A program made the translations under genes and the position numbers. A DNA stretch of 62,460 bases from an uncultured Oxalobacter sp. (GTDB lineage Bacteria; Pseudomonadota; Gammaproteobacteria; Burkholderiales; Burkholderiaceae_D). The DNA is taken from assembly GCA_934270705.1 (NCBI GenBank), contig CAKQQG010000006.1:1-62460 (forward strand), in the 5' to 3' direction. This document shows, in pieces, positions 1 through 7,576 of this stretch (positions are counted from its first letter, which is position 1; each line of letters opens with the position of its first letter). Below the pieces are notes generated by a model, which was given only the letters and a program-made list of their open reading frames with translations, had not been told where the DNA came from and did not search any database.

Positions 1-1
1 A

Positions 2-310
2 GGGTGTAATGCCTTGATGCTGGAATGCAATTACGATGACGATATGCTGGCGCGTTCGCCGTATCCCTTCATTGTCCGCAGACGTATCGGCAGTGTTTAC
101 GGACATCTTTCAAATCGCTGTGCGGCAGATTTGCTGTCCTCTCTGGATGTCACACGTCTTAAACAAGTCATCGGCGCACATCTGAGTGAAACGAACAATC
201 TGCCAGAGCTCGCGTTCAGGTCATTGTGCGATGTCGTGGATGCGGACAGAGTTGAGGTTATGGTGGCCGGTCAGGCAACCGGTTTTGAATGGATCGAAAT
301 TGTCGGATGA
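2..310 (+). CDS. MBL-fold metallo-hydrolase, C-terminal end (partial)
   Basis: The reading frame is open to the left edge, so the gene starts outside the window; about 102 residues remain. The visible start carries the ALMLECN-YDDDML segment, which fits the C-terminal part of the PhnP/YycJ-like branch of metallo-beta-lactamase-fold hydrolases (COG1235), where an acidic strand follows the metal-binding core. The zinc ligands themselves lie upstream and cannot be checked. The substrate is unknown for most of this family. The gene ends 27 bases before a strong bidirectional terminator shared with the converging lipoprotein gene. The family call rests on one short segment, so confidence is moderate. 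Confidence 0.6.
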   Translation, partial: GCNALMLECNYDDDMLARSPYPFIVRRRIGSVYGHLSNRCAADLLSSLDVTRLKQVIGAHLSETNNLPELAFRSLCDVVDADRVEVMVAGQATGFEWIEIVG

Positions 311-336
311 TTATCCGGTTTATCTGCATAGGATAA

Positions 337-369
337 CAAAAAAGCCGATCGGACGATCGGCTTTTTTTC
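337..369. terminator. Bidirectional intrinsic terminator
   Basis: A perfect 9-bp stem (agccgatcg / cgatcggct, 343-351 and 354-362) with a 2-base loop has an A-run on the left and a T-run on the right. It therefore works as an intrinsic terminator for both the plus-strand hydrolase gene and the minus-strand lipoprotein gene that converge here. Confidence 0.85.
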
Positions 370-383
370 AGACAGCGCAAGAA

Positions 384-674
384 TTACTTCTTGGCAGCGT
401 CTTTGGCCGGAGCGGCAGCGTCTTTGGCCGGAGCAGCAGCGTCTTTGGCTGGAGCAGCAGCGTCTTTAGCCGGAGCAGCAGCGTCTTTGGCAGCCGGAGC
501 GGCAGCGTCTTTGGCGGCCGGAGCGGCAGCGTCTTTAGCCGGAGCAGCAGCGTCTTTAGCCGGAGCGGTGGCAGCCGGAGCAGCAGCATCTTTCTTATCA
601 GCGGGTTTTTCGCCAATTTTACATGCGGTCAGAGCCAGAGCCATCAGGCCAACGAGCAATAAAGATTTTTTCAT
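384..674 (-). CDS. Small Ala/Pro/Lys-rich repeat lipoprotein
   Basis: A 96-residue predicted lipoprotein. It starts MKKSLLLVGLMALALTAC, a signal peptide ending in an LTAC lipobox, so the mature chain is probably lipidated at Cys18. Nearly everything after residue 28 is a tandem repeat of a seven- or eight-residue unit (DAAAPAK or DAAAPAAK), ending in AAKK. Such an Ala/Pro/Lys chain is likely extended and cationic, resembling the periplasm-spanning tails of small envelope proteins, but no enzymatic domain is present. The ATG at 674 is preferred over an in-frame TTG six bases upstream because AAGGATT lies seven bases before it. The DNA repeats should vary in copy number between strains. Function unknown. 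Confidence 0.75.
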   Translation of the reverse strand: MKKSLLLVGLMALALTACKIGEKPADKKDAAAPAATAPAKDAAAPAKDAAAPAAKDAAAPAAKDAAAPAKDAAAPAKDAAAPAKDAAAPAKDAAKK

Positions 675-702
675 TTGCAATCCTTAATAAAATAACTGGG
701 TT

Positions 703-731
703 AATTACCGGTAATTTGATACTACTGTCAA
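703..731 (-). promoter_or_regulatory. Candidate sigma70 promoter of the lipoprotein gene
   Basis: Read on the minus strand, TTGACA (726-731) is followed after 17 bp by GTAATT (703-708), about 30 bases ahead of the start codon. The -35 is perfect but the -10 is weak. Confidence 0.35.
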
Positions 732-1198
732 TAGAAAACTGCAGGATGTCATTACTGACGTACGTGTCATCCTGACAATCTCCTAATGGAACCGATTATA
801 GCTATTTTTTTGTCGTTGTAACCCCTGTTACAAGTGTTTTTACATCTGTTTTGCAATCGCGCAACAGGTTTGTCACGAGGCTCAAACACGCACATGCCGT
901 TTCGTCCGGGATATAGGGGCAATCCTGAAAGAACGGTCCGTCCAAGTATTGCAAGGTTGCAGAAATCTTCCAATAAAAACAATATGTTGTGAACTTGTGT
1001 TATTCATGATGTTGTAAGGTGTTATTCCGATGGAATGGGCAGGTTCCTTTCTTGTTTCTTTCCGTCAATTTTGCAATGGTGAAACGTTCGGAAAGGGCGG
1101 AACGGTGACCCGAAGGCATGGATTTGCTGTATCTTGCGATAGCAGAAAATCCGATAAGTCAGTGTTATTCATAATAGGCAGATGCAGGTGGACGAATG

Positions 1199-1225
1199 TT
1201 GAAAGCCATGTGAAGCGGGTATAAT
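1199..1225 (+). promoter_or_regulatory. Candidate sigma70 promoter of the FKBP gene
   Basis: TTGAAA (1199-1204) and a perfect TATAAT (1220-1225) are separated by 15 bp, shorter than ideal. The predicted start site would leave an untranslated leader of about 28 bases before the ATG at 1260. Confidence 0.45.
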
Positions 1226-1259
1226 TTCCGTGATTCAAAACAGAAAGGCTGACGGGAAA

Positions 1260-1790
1260 ATGAAAATTGCCAAAAATACGGTTGTTACCGTGCACTACAA
1301 ATTGTCTGATGCGCAGAACAATCTTCTTGAAGATGGTCAGGAACCTATCGTGTATCTGCATGGCGGTTATGATGATACGTTGCCAGCGCTGGAAAAGGCT
1401 CTGGATGGCAAGGAAGTCGGCTATAAAACCATGATACAGGTCGAACCTGAAGAAGCGTTTGGCGAATACGACCCCTTACTGGTCAGGGTGGAAGATCGGG
1501 AGCTTTTCCCGACACCGCTTGAAGTCGGCATGCAGTTCGAAGGCATACCTGAAAATACGGATCCGACGGAAAATCCTGTCATTTATGTCGTGACGGATAT
1601 CGCTGACGGGAAAGTCATACTGGATGGCAATCATCCTCTTGCAGGAATTGCGCTGCGTTTCGAGTTGACGGTAACGGATGTCCGCGCAGCGACCGACAAG
1701 GAAATCGAACGTGGATATGTCAATGATCCGGATGGCCTCGATGAAGATGATGAAGGCGACGGACAATTCAGAAGCCTCCTGTTGCATTGA
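1260..1790 (+). CDS. slyD: FKBP-type peptidyl-prolyl isomerase, SlyD-like
   Basis: Protein of 176 residues. The N-terminal segment KNTVVTVHYKLSD and the later EEAFGEYDP motif are typical of SlyD-type FKBPs, in which a small FKBP fold carries an inserted chaperone flap. It catalyses cis-trans isomerisation at proline and acts as a cytoplasmic folding helper. The histidine-rich metal-binding tail of E. coli SlyD is absent: the C-terminus is acidic (DEDDEGD) and ends SLLLH, so a nickel-delivery role is less likely. The ATG at 1260 fits the family start; an in-frame GTG at 1230 lies almost on the predicted transcription start. The family is clear, though the symbol could equally be another short FKBP name. 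Confidence 0.85.
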   Translation: MKIAKNTVVTVHYKLSDAQNNLLEDGQEPIVYLHGGYDDTLPALEKALDGKEVGYKTMIQVEPEEAFGEYDPLLVRVEDRELFPTPLEVGMQFEGIPENTDPTENPVIYVVTDIADGKVILDGNHPLAGIALRFELTVTDVRAATDKEIERGYVNDPDGLDEDDEGDGQFRSLLLH

Positions 1791-1820
1791 GGACAGGGCG
1801 ATTCGCCTGTTCTGCGATGA

Positions 1821-1850
1821 TTGACCATAGTTGATTTGTCACGATAAAAT
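1821..1850 (+). promoter_or_regulatory. Candidate sigma70 promoter of tpiA
   Basis: TTGACC (1821-1826), an 18-bp spacer and TAAAAT (1845-1850) place a start site near 1857, about 20 bases ahead of the tpiA start codon. Confidence 0.5.
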
Positions 1851-1878
1851 ACTTGATTGCTTGAATTCAGGGATCAGT

Positions 1879-2631
1879 ATGGCGCGTAAACTGATTGTCG
1901 GAAACTGGAAAATGAATGGCAGTCTCGCCATGAATGCCGAGCTGCTTGAAGGCATCAAGGCAGGGCTGGCGCGTGTTGACTGCGATCTGGCGATTTGCGC
2001 ACCATTTCCCTATCTGGCGCAATGTCAGCAGGCGTTGGCCGGAACCGGCGTCGCGCTGGGGGCAGAAGACGTGTCGGCACATGCTGTCGGTGCTTACACC
2101 GGACAGGTATCGACGCGTATGTTGCTGGATTTCGATTGCAAATATGCGATTGTCGGGCATTCGGAGCGTCGCGAGTATTGCAATGAGTCCGATGAACTGG
2201 TCGCCAACAAGGTTCAGCGTGCTTTGGCCGGTGGGCTTACACCGATCGTCTGTGTCGGCGAATCCTTGAAAGAAAAGGACTCGGGTCAGACGGAAGCGGT
2301 GGTCAGACGGCAGATCGATGCGGTATTGTCGGTTCTCGAGGAGCGGGAAGTTTGTGATATCGTCGTCGCTTATGAGCCGGTTTGGGCCATTGGTACGGGA
2401 AAGACGCCGACGCCTGAAATGGTCAAGGATGTTCATGCGCTGTTGCGGGAATTGATGATCCGGAAGAATCCGGATGCGGCAGAGTGTGTCAGGATATTGT
2501 ATGGCGGCAGCATGAAGCCGTCGAACGCGGAAGAATTTTTGAAGATGCAGGATATCGACGGCGGACTGATTGGCGGAGCTTCGCTCAAGGCAAGCGATTT
2601 CCTCAAGATCGCATATCTTGCTTCGAAGTAG
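1879..2631 (+). CDS. tpiA: Triose-phosphate isomerase
   Basis: Protein of 250 residues, the normal length for a bacterial enzyme. It interconverts dihydroxyacetone phosphate and glyceraldehyde 3-phosphate in glycolysis and gluconeogenesis, in the cytoplasm. Visible landmarks are the N-terminal GNWKMNG with substrate-binding Asn9 and Lys11, the catalytic histidine in [10 protein letters not shown], the catalytic glutamate in [14 protein letters not shown] followed by the flexible loop 6, and the phosphate-binding YGGSMKP. The ATG at 1879 gives the canonical start [13 protein letters not shown]; an upstream in-frame start would add 16 unusual residues and lies inside the predicted promoter. It is followed by secG 38 bases later, a common pairing in Burkholderiales. 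Confidence 0.97.
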   Translation: MARKLIVGNWKMNGSLAMNAELLEGIKAGLARVDCDLAICAPFPYLAQCQQALAGTGVALGAEDVSAHAVGAYTGQVSTRMLLDFDCKYAIVGHSERREYCNESDELVANKVQRALAGGLTPIVCVGESLKEKDSGQTEAVVRRQIDAVLSVLEEREVCDIVVAYEPVWAIGTGKTPTPEMVKDVHALLRELMIRKNPDAAECVRILYGGSMKPSNAEEFLKMQDIDGGLIGGASLKASDFLKIAYLASK

Positions 2632-2669
2632 GGATATTTGGTCAAACGAAAAAGGAATGCTGAAATAAC

Positions 2670-3071
2670 ATGCTGTACAACATCATTATAATTATTCAGG
2701 TTTTGTCTGCTTTGGCGATCATCGTGCTGGTTCTGATGCAGCACGGTAAGGGAGCGGACATGGGTGCGGCATTCGGCGCAGGTTCTTCCGGCAGTATTTT
2801 CGGCGCAAGCGGTTCATCGAACTTCATGTCCAAATCGACGGCCGTCGCAGCCATCATCTTTTTCGTTTCGACACTGGCGATGGCGTATCTGGGTCCTTAT
2901 CGTGCACCGGCACAAAGCAGTGTGATCGAAAAATTGCAGTCAGTAACGACACCGGCTCCACAACAGGAAGCACCGGTCGAATCAACTGCAGGCAGGGATG
3001 CATCCGGTGCTGCCGCCATTCCTGGGGCAGCGACCGTACCGGGCAATCCGGGCGAAAACGCTTCGAAATAA
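2670..3071 (+). CDS. secG: Preprotein translocase subunit SecG
   Basis: A 133-residue inner-membrane protein, the small accessory subunit of the SecYEG channel that eases SecA-driven export. It has two predicted transmembrane helices, about residues 2-20 and 52-72, joined by the glycine-rich loop GAAFGAGSSGSIFG characteristic of SecG. The C-terminal part beyond residue 80 is a Pro/Ala/Gln-rich tail, longer than in E. coli but usual in betaproteobacteria. It sits between tpiA and a tRNA-Leu gene, a conserved arrangement in this order. Confidence 0.95.
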   Translation: MLYNIIIIIQVLSALAIIVLVLMQHGKGADMGAAFGAGSSGSIFGASGSSNFMSKSTAVAAIIFFVSTLAMAYLGPYRAPAQSSVIEKLQSVTTPAPQQEAPVESTAGRDASGAAAIPGAATVPGNPGENASK

Positions 3072-3103
3072 ATATGGCACTGCACATTTTTCATGTATAG
3101 TGC

Positions 3104-3132
3104 TTGAAGAAAAAGCGAGTTGCTGCGATAAT
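3104..3132 (+). promoter_or_regulatory. Candidate sigma70 promoter of tRNA-Leu
   Basis: TTGAAG (3104-3109), a 17-bp spacer and GATAAT (3127-3132) lie immediately before the tRNA, whose 5' end is at 3144. The predicted start site is only a few bases before the mature 5' end. Confidence 0.6.
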
Positions 3133-3143
3133 TCAATTCTTGC

Positions 3144-3228
3144 GCCGACGTGGTGGAATTGGTAGACACGCTATCTTGAGGGGGTAGTGGCGAAAGTCGT
3201 GCGAGTTCAAGTCTCGCCGTCGGCACCA
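3144..3228 (+). tRNA. tRNA-Leu (anticodon GAG)
   Basis: An 85-nt class II tRNA with the CCA encoded (3226-3228). The acceptor stem is GCCGACG paired with CGTCGGC. The anticodon stem CTATC/GGTAG encloses the loop TTGAGGG, giving anticodon GAG at 3178-3180, which reads CUC and CUU. A long variable arm follows, as expected for leucine, and the T-loop GTTCAAGTC is normal. Its 3' end abuts the remnants of a putative integrated element. Confidence 0.95.
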
Positions 3229-3296
3229 ACGAACAATCCAAAGCAGTCTGATACAGTATAAAAACCCGTGTAAAACCAGATGGTTACGCGGGTTTT
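3224..3296. repeat. 73-bp imperfect direct repeat, copy 1
   Basis: This segment begins at the end of tRNA-Leu and includes the terminator. It aligns without gaps to 7302-7374 at roughly three quarters identity by hand count. The best conserved parts are the core around agcagtct and the stretch taaaaccag. The two copies enclose the integrase remnant and the autotransporter gene. Confidence 0.6.
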
Positions 3297-3299
3297 CTG
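3261..3299 (+). terminator. Intrinsic terminator after tRNA-Leu
   Basis: A 12-bp stem with one G-U pair (aaaacccgtgta 3261-3272, tacgcgggtttt 3285-3296) has a 12-base loop and ends in a T-run. It lies inside the first copy of a 73-bp repeat described in the findings. Confidence 0.75.
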
Positions 3300-3303
3300 T
3301 TTT

Positions 3304-3330
3304 ATGCGGTCTAATGCGGTCTAATGCGGT
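3304..3330. repeat. Tandem 10-bp direct repeat beside tRNA-Leu
   Basis: The unit atgcggtcta occurs twice in full (3304-3313, 3314-3323) and then as its first seven bases (3324-3330). Short direct repeats next to an attachment site are typical of integrase arm-type binding sites, but that role is inferred. Confidence 0.5.
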
Positions 3331-4026
3331 ATCGCAAAATCCCATGCGTTTGGAGATCGTTATGGGTACCTGTTCGCCAGTACTCATTCAAGATGTACCT
3401 GAACAAATCGACAAATCCAAAGAGGGTGAATCTATACACTTTTCTATATCGGCTGGTTGTATCTTCAAATTAAGTCCGTAGGTTCAACACTGCGAAAGAT
3501 AAACCGGCTGGATGGAAAAGCACCAAACTTTCTGTTGGCCACTATCCGGATAGTTTGCTGGTACAGATCGTAAAGAAACGCTATGCGATGTACTGACTGG
3601 TTGCTGACGCGATATCCGTATAAGGTCAGAAAAGCGCAAAAGTATGGTCGATACACAGTTAGCTGTACAGCCTAACGAAAACGTATTCGGTCAGGTGTTG
3701 CACGCAGTACACGCACACATACGGTAGACCAGGCAGGTACAGAAGAAATTTTTACAGGTACGTCCGCTAATAACTGTTAGCAGAAGTTTGCGGAAAAACT
3801 GCTTGGCCAAGAAAATAGACCAATTTTCCTCGCATTTCCTGTCTTTGCAGAACATGATGATAATAAATACATGACAATTTGCCAATGATATTTTTTGGGA
3901 AGTCAAAAGGATGTCATTCTGAAAATTATTTTCTATCAGCGATTTGCATTGTTTTTTATATGCGCTAGCAGTTATTAGCGGAAATTTATTTCCTGTGCGT
4001 ATTGAAGGTATCAACACGGGAAAGAT
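3331..4026. other. Degenerate AT-rich region before the autotransporter
   Basis: Apart from the integrase remnant, this stretch holds no gene that I can support. Base composition becomes more AT-rich than the flanking housekeeping genes, especially at 3840-4000. The last bases before 4027 (gggaaag) form a good ribosome binding site for the autotransporter. The promoter of that gene should lie here but no box stands out. Confidence 0.5.
3480..3720 (+). pseudogene. Decayed tyrosine integrase (P4 type), N-terminal fragment
   Basis: In the frame starting at 3495 the translation reads STKLSVGHYPDSLL, then KKRYAMY, a stop, LVADAISV, a stop and GQKSAK. This follows the family pattern in which LSLGxYPxVSL is followed by an Arg/Lys-rich helix and a segment like LIAQGIDP. 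After a frame change near 3635 the translation gives PNENVFGQVLHAVHAH, resembling the ENTFxxVAxxWHAH start of the core-binding region. Two in-frame stops and at least one frameshift show it is dead, and the catalytic domain is gone. It stands about 270 bases behind tRNA-Leu, where such integrases insert. The boundaries are approximate. Confidence 0.55.
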
Positions 4027-7000
4027 ATGCCGCAAAAAACATTTCTTCGCTATCGTTATTCATCGCTTTTTCTGGTTCTCGCAACTGTTTTTTCTTCTGC
4101 GGAAACGGTGTGTTATGCAAGGGTGATTGTTTCGAATGGACAGACGGAAGAAACCATACAGGTGGATCCGCTGTCCGGTAATGTATTGAAAGATACAAAT
4201 GGTGCAGCGGTTAATAATGCCGGTACTGTCGGAAGTATTGGCACAGCAGGCGGTACTGGCGTTATCCAGGATAACCAAATTACGGCGGACTGGCCTGTTT
4301 CTTCAGTACTACAGGGTGGTGCCGTTGCCAATTCCGGTAATATCGTTGCCATTTATGCGGATTTTGTCGGTAATACTATCGATAGTGGCAGACGGTATGA
4401 GGGTTCGGGCGGTGCCATTTATAACAGCGGCGGGATCGAACAAATTGGTGAGGCAAATCTGTTCCGGCAATTCGGCCAAAACGCGGTGATCGGCAATAAG
4501 GGAGAGGGCGGCGCGATCAGCAATGCTTCCGCAGGTGTCATCACATACATTTATGCCGATTTTGGCAACAACAGTTCCGTCGGATATGGTGGTGCGATTT
4601 ACAATGAAGGGACAATCACTCAAATAGGTCAGGCAGACCGGCACAGTATTTTCAGTGTTAACAAAACTAGCGGTAACGCAAACAATAACAGGGGTGGCGC
4701 GATTGCCAACGACAATGGCGGCAGAATCACCGATATTTATGCCGATTTCCAGAAAAACGCCGCTTATCATTACGGCGGAGCAATCAGCAATTACGGAACT
4801 TCCAGCAATAACAGCTGGATTGGTTCGATTTCCGGTTCTTTCACTGACAATACATTTACAGGCAGGTCAGGTTATGGCGGCGCCATAGCCAATATACGGA
4901 GTACGATTGAATCCATCTCGGGTAGCCGGTTTATACAAAATGGCGCTGGATCGGGAGCCGATGACGGTCGCGGCGGCGCCATTTTCAATGGCGGAGGAAC
5001 AATTAACGGTATCAGTGGCAGTCATTTTTCTGAAAACAGGCTAACCGGAACCAATTCCGATGGAGGCGCCATTTTCAACGGAGACTTTTCGGACAGTCTT
5101 ATTGATAGTATCCAGACAGTCACGTTTACGGACAATGAAGCAGGGAGATCAGGTGGTGCCGTTTATAACTCCTACAACGGTACGATCAATGTATTGTCTG
5201 ATGCTATCTTCTCTTCCAACAAGGCGGGCCAATACGGCGGAGCCATTCACAATGAGGGCAAGATCGGCATCATTTCTGGTACGAATTTCATGGGAAATTC
5301 TTCCTATGAAGGTGGGGCAATCAACAACGATGGCCAGATCGTACAAATCCTGAACAGTACATTTGAACAAAATTCGTCAGACTGGGGAGGAGCTATCTCC
5401 AATTATGGAAGTATCGGCGACATTTCCGGCGGTACATTTAAGGGAAATATTGCAACGGGCGCAAAAGGCGGAGCCATTTATAACAATGGTTATGGCACCA
5501 TTACCTTTACCGCCAACAATACTTTTGAAAACAATATTGCCGCGGGAAAACCGAACGATATTACCAATGACGGCAAGCTGAATTTCGGTACGCCACAACA
5601 GGAACACGAAAAGACCATCATTGGAAGTGGAATTGACGGAAACGGTGAAATGACCCTGAACAGTGGGGAACTCGAAATCGCAGGTGGGCGTACCGTTGAA
5701 CAGGGACAGGCGACTTTTAAAGATGGAACGAATGTCCTGGTTACCGTCAGTGACGGCAATATCGTCCAGGATGGCTATGCAGCCAATGTGTCGGAAGTGG
5801 AAAATCTGGATGCTCAGAAAAACAAATCCATTATCCGCACGACGGGAGGCTTGACGATAACGGATGGCGCCAGTTTGACTGTCGCAGGCGCCAATGCTGG
5901 CAAGACCTATCTCATCGCTGTGGACGACGGAGGAAGCGTGCAGAATGCCGGTAGCGGATGGAAAGGAGGCAATCTTGTCGATAGCAGCAATGTCCTGCTG
6001 GACTTCCGGCGTGTCGAGGGCGATACAGGACAAGGAACTGTCATGGTCACTTCTTCGGCGAAAAATGCAGCAGACGCGCTTCCTTGTGTCGATATTCCGG
6101 ATAACCTGAATGCGCTGTCGTCCGGAGGAAAAATCGATGTGGACAGTGCTGTTGCAGGTATCCGGTTTTTATCGCGTGCCACTGACAGGCAGTATTTATC
6201 CGGCGGTCAGGCGCAAATGGAAGATGTCATCAACAGTGCGGCACAGATCGGGACGGCCGGAGCCGTCAAAAATATTGCCTATTCGGGAGCAGGCATGTTC
6301 AACAGGGCAGTCGAGAAGCGTCTCTCACGGTCGGGAACATGGCAGGAAGATCAGGAAAACGGCTTGTGGGTGGACATTATCGGGATGCACCAGCGCAATC
6401 ATGGTATGCCAGTCTGTTCAGGGAAAGAATGCGGAGACAGGACGCGGTTCGGTCACCGCATTGATATGGGCGGTATCGTAGCGGGGATCGACCGGCATTT
6501 CGGGGAAAACCACCGTGCCGGAATGGCGCTTATGGCCGGTACCGGTTCGGCCAGCTCGAAAGGAGATTTCAACCACACGAAAAACGATACCGACTTTTTT
6601 GGCATGTCCGTTTATGGCGGGTGGGACTATGGCAACTGGAATATCATGGGGAATGTTTCCTATGCCCATTTCGACAACGATATAGACCAGTCTTTGCCGA
6701 TCGCTCTGCAAATGGGGAACAAGCTGAAGGCAGATATCAGTTCACACCAGTGGAGTGCCGGAATCCGTGGAGAATATCGTATCCGGTTTGAAAACGGCAT
6801 AGACCTGTTGCCTCATGCCGGTATCAGGTACGATCGTCTCGTTACATCAGGATTTCAGACAGAGTCCGATGCAGGCAGTGTGTTCAGTACCGAAAAAGAT
6901 GCCATGAACATATACAGCCTGCCACTTGGTGCTGGTGTGTATGGAACCTTCAGAAGCCGTGATGGCTGGACATTCAGGCCACAGGCCGATTTGACCGCCA

Positions 7001-7227
7001 TTTTTGCGGCAGGCGACATACGGGACAAAACGGAAGTATCGGCAGTGGGTCTGGAAGCGACAGACAGCATCAGTACCCGGATTGTGGACAGAACCAGCGT
7101 CATGGCAGGAATCGGATTCGAGATGCAAAAAGGGAACAAGTCGTTCGGTCTGCATTATGACGCCATGTATTCGTCACGGCAGATGTGGCAAGGGGTGATG
7201 GCAAAAATGGTTTGTCAATTCGAGTAG
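4027..7227 (+). CDS. Autotransporter with Pmp-like GGAI/FxxN repeat passenger
   Basis: Protein of 1066 residues with three parts. A signal peptide of about 31 residues ends at VCYA. The passenger, roughly residues 97-510, contains 14 copies of GGA[IV] followed by xN and 14 FxxN tetrapeptides in alternation. This is the hallmark of the Chlamydia polymorphic outer membrane protein repeat and predicts a right-handed beta-helix. A stretch without repeats leads to a C-terminal beta-barrel of about 290 residues from LWVDIIGMH to the end, typical of type Va autotransporters. The product should be surface exposed, probably an adhesin. The chain ends VCQFE, so the terminal residue is Glu rather than the usual aromatic. 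It lies in a putative island between tRNA-Leu and nuoA. Confidence 0.88.
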   Translation: MPQKTFLRYRYSSLFLVLATVFSSAETVCYARVIVSNGQTEETIQVDPLSGNVLKDTNGAAVNNAGTVGSIGTAGGTGVIQDNQITADWPVSSVLQGGAVANSGNIVAIYADFVGNTIDSGRRYEGSGGAIYNSGGIEQIGEANLFRQFGQNAVIGNKGEGGAISNASAGVITYIYADFGNNSSVGYGGAIYNEGTITQIGQADRHSIFSVNKTSGNANNNRGGAIANDNGGRITDIYADFQKNAAYHYGGAISNYGTSSNNSWIGSISGSFTDNTFTGRSGYGGAIANIRSTIESISGSRFIQNGAGSGADDGRGGAIFNGGGTINGISGSHFSENRLTGTNSDGGAIFNGDFSDSLIDSIQTVTFTDNEAGRSGGAVYNSYNGTINVLSDAIFSSNKAGQYGGAIHNEGKIGIISGTNFMGNSSYEGGAINNDGQIVQILNSTFEQNSSDWGGAISNYGSIGDISGGTFKGNIATGAKGGAIYNNGYGTITFTANNTFENNIAAGKPNDITNDGKLNFGTPQQEHEKTIIGSGIDGNGEMTLNSGELEIAGGRTVEQGQATFKDGTNVLVTVSDGNIVQDGYAANVSEVENLDAQKNKSIIRTTGGLTITDGASLTVAGANAGKTYLIAVDDGGSVQNAGSGWKGGNLVDSSNVLLDFRRVEGDTGQGTVMVTSSAKNAADALPCVDIPDNLNALSSGGKIDVDSAVAGIRFLSRATDRQYLSGGQAQMEDVINSAAQIGTAGAVKNIAYSGAGMFNRAVEKRLSRSGTWQEDQENGLWVDIIGMHQRNHGMPVCSGKECGDRTRFGHRIDMGGIVAGIDRHFGENHRAGMALMAGTGSASSKGDFNHTKNDTDFFGMSVYGGWDYGNWNIMGNVSYAHFDNDIDQSLPIALQMGNKLKADISSHQWSAGIRGEYRIRFENGIDLLPHAGIRYDRLVTSGFQTESDAGSVFSTEKDAMNIYSLPLGAGVYGTFRSRDGWTFRPQADLTAIFAAGDIRDKTEVSAVGLEATDSISTRIVDRTSVMAGIGFEMQKGNKSFGLHYDAMYSSRQMWQGVMAKMVCQFE

Positions 7228-7301
7228 CTCGTCATGCATTTTTCATGAACGGACAGTTTCACGGCTATGCGGATGATTTTGGAATTGATGGGCTTGCTTG
7301 T

Positions 7302-7374
7302 CACCGGCGAACCATCCGAAGCAGTCTTGTACGGACCATGAACACGTTTAAAACCAGGCGTTTATACGTTTTTT
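7302..7374. repeat. 73-bp imperfect direct repeat, copy 2
   Basis: This is the diverged second copy of 3224-3296, starting 74 bases after the autotransporter stop codon. It keeps the CACC beginning, the agcagtct core and taaaaccag, but the terminator stem is eroded. No tRNA sequence precedes it. Confidence 0.6.
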
Positions 7375-7534
7375 GCCGGACATGAAAAGCGGTGGCGTAT
7401 CAGCCGGCAATCTGTCGTTCCCGAAATCGTTGTGCGCCTGTTGATTGTCGTGTGGTGCCATCGGAATGACGCGATTCCGGATGGAATTGCTGTTTTTGCA
7501 GGTAGCTGCACAGCAATTTGTGGCAGATGACCGG

Positions 7535-7569
7535 AATAAAAAGAGCGGGAGAAAGTCCCGCTCTTTTTT
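7535..7569. terminator. Intrinsic terminator, probably bidirectional
   Basis: A perfect 9-bp stem (agagcggga 7542-7550, tcccgctct 7556-7564) with loop gaaag has an A-run before and a T-run after. It ends the minus-strand collagen-like gene's neighbourhood and can also stop transcription from the autotransporter. Confidence 0.8.
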
Positions 7570-7576
7570 GTGGCAT

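Larger units (their letters stand above)
675..1259. other. Intergenic region without a convincing gene
   Basis: This gap of about 585 bases holds the two outward promoters annotated separately. It also holds a 7-bp inverted repeat at 816-833 (ttgtaac / gttacaa, loop ccct) followed by a short T-rich stretch, and a 7-bp inverted repeat at 742-774 (caggatg / catcctg). The short open frames here have no ribosome binding site, no signal peptide and no recognisable motif. No RNA gene is recognised. Confidence 0.6.
7228..7576. other. Intergenic region behind the autotransporter
   Basis: About 350 bases with no supported gene. It contains repeat copy 2 (7302-7374) and the terminator at 7535-7569. 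Nothing else stands out. Confidence 0.6.

Noticed and set aside
742..833. Small inverted repeats between the lipoprotein and FKBP genes considered as an sRNA or terminator
   Set aside because: Stems are only 7 bp, with poor T-runs and no gene to terminate; kept only as a note in the intergenic entry.
1030..1224. 64-residue ORF upstream of the FKBP gene
   Set aside because: No ribosome binding site or motif, and it overlaps the predicted promoter of the FKBP gene.
3133..3387. Minus-strand ORF of 84 residues overlapping tRNA-Leu, ending in an Arg-rich RRRDLNSHD segment
   Set aside because: This is the well-known false ORF made by reading the antisense of a tRNA-Leu gene.
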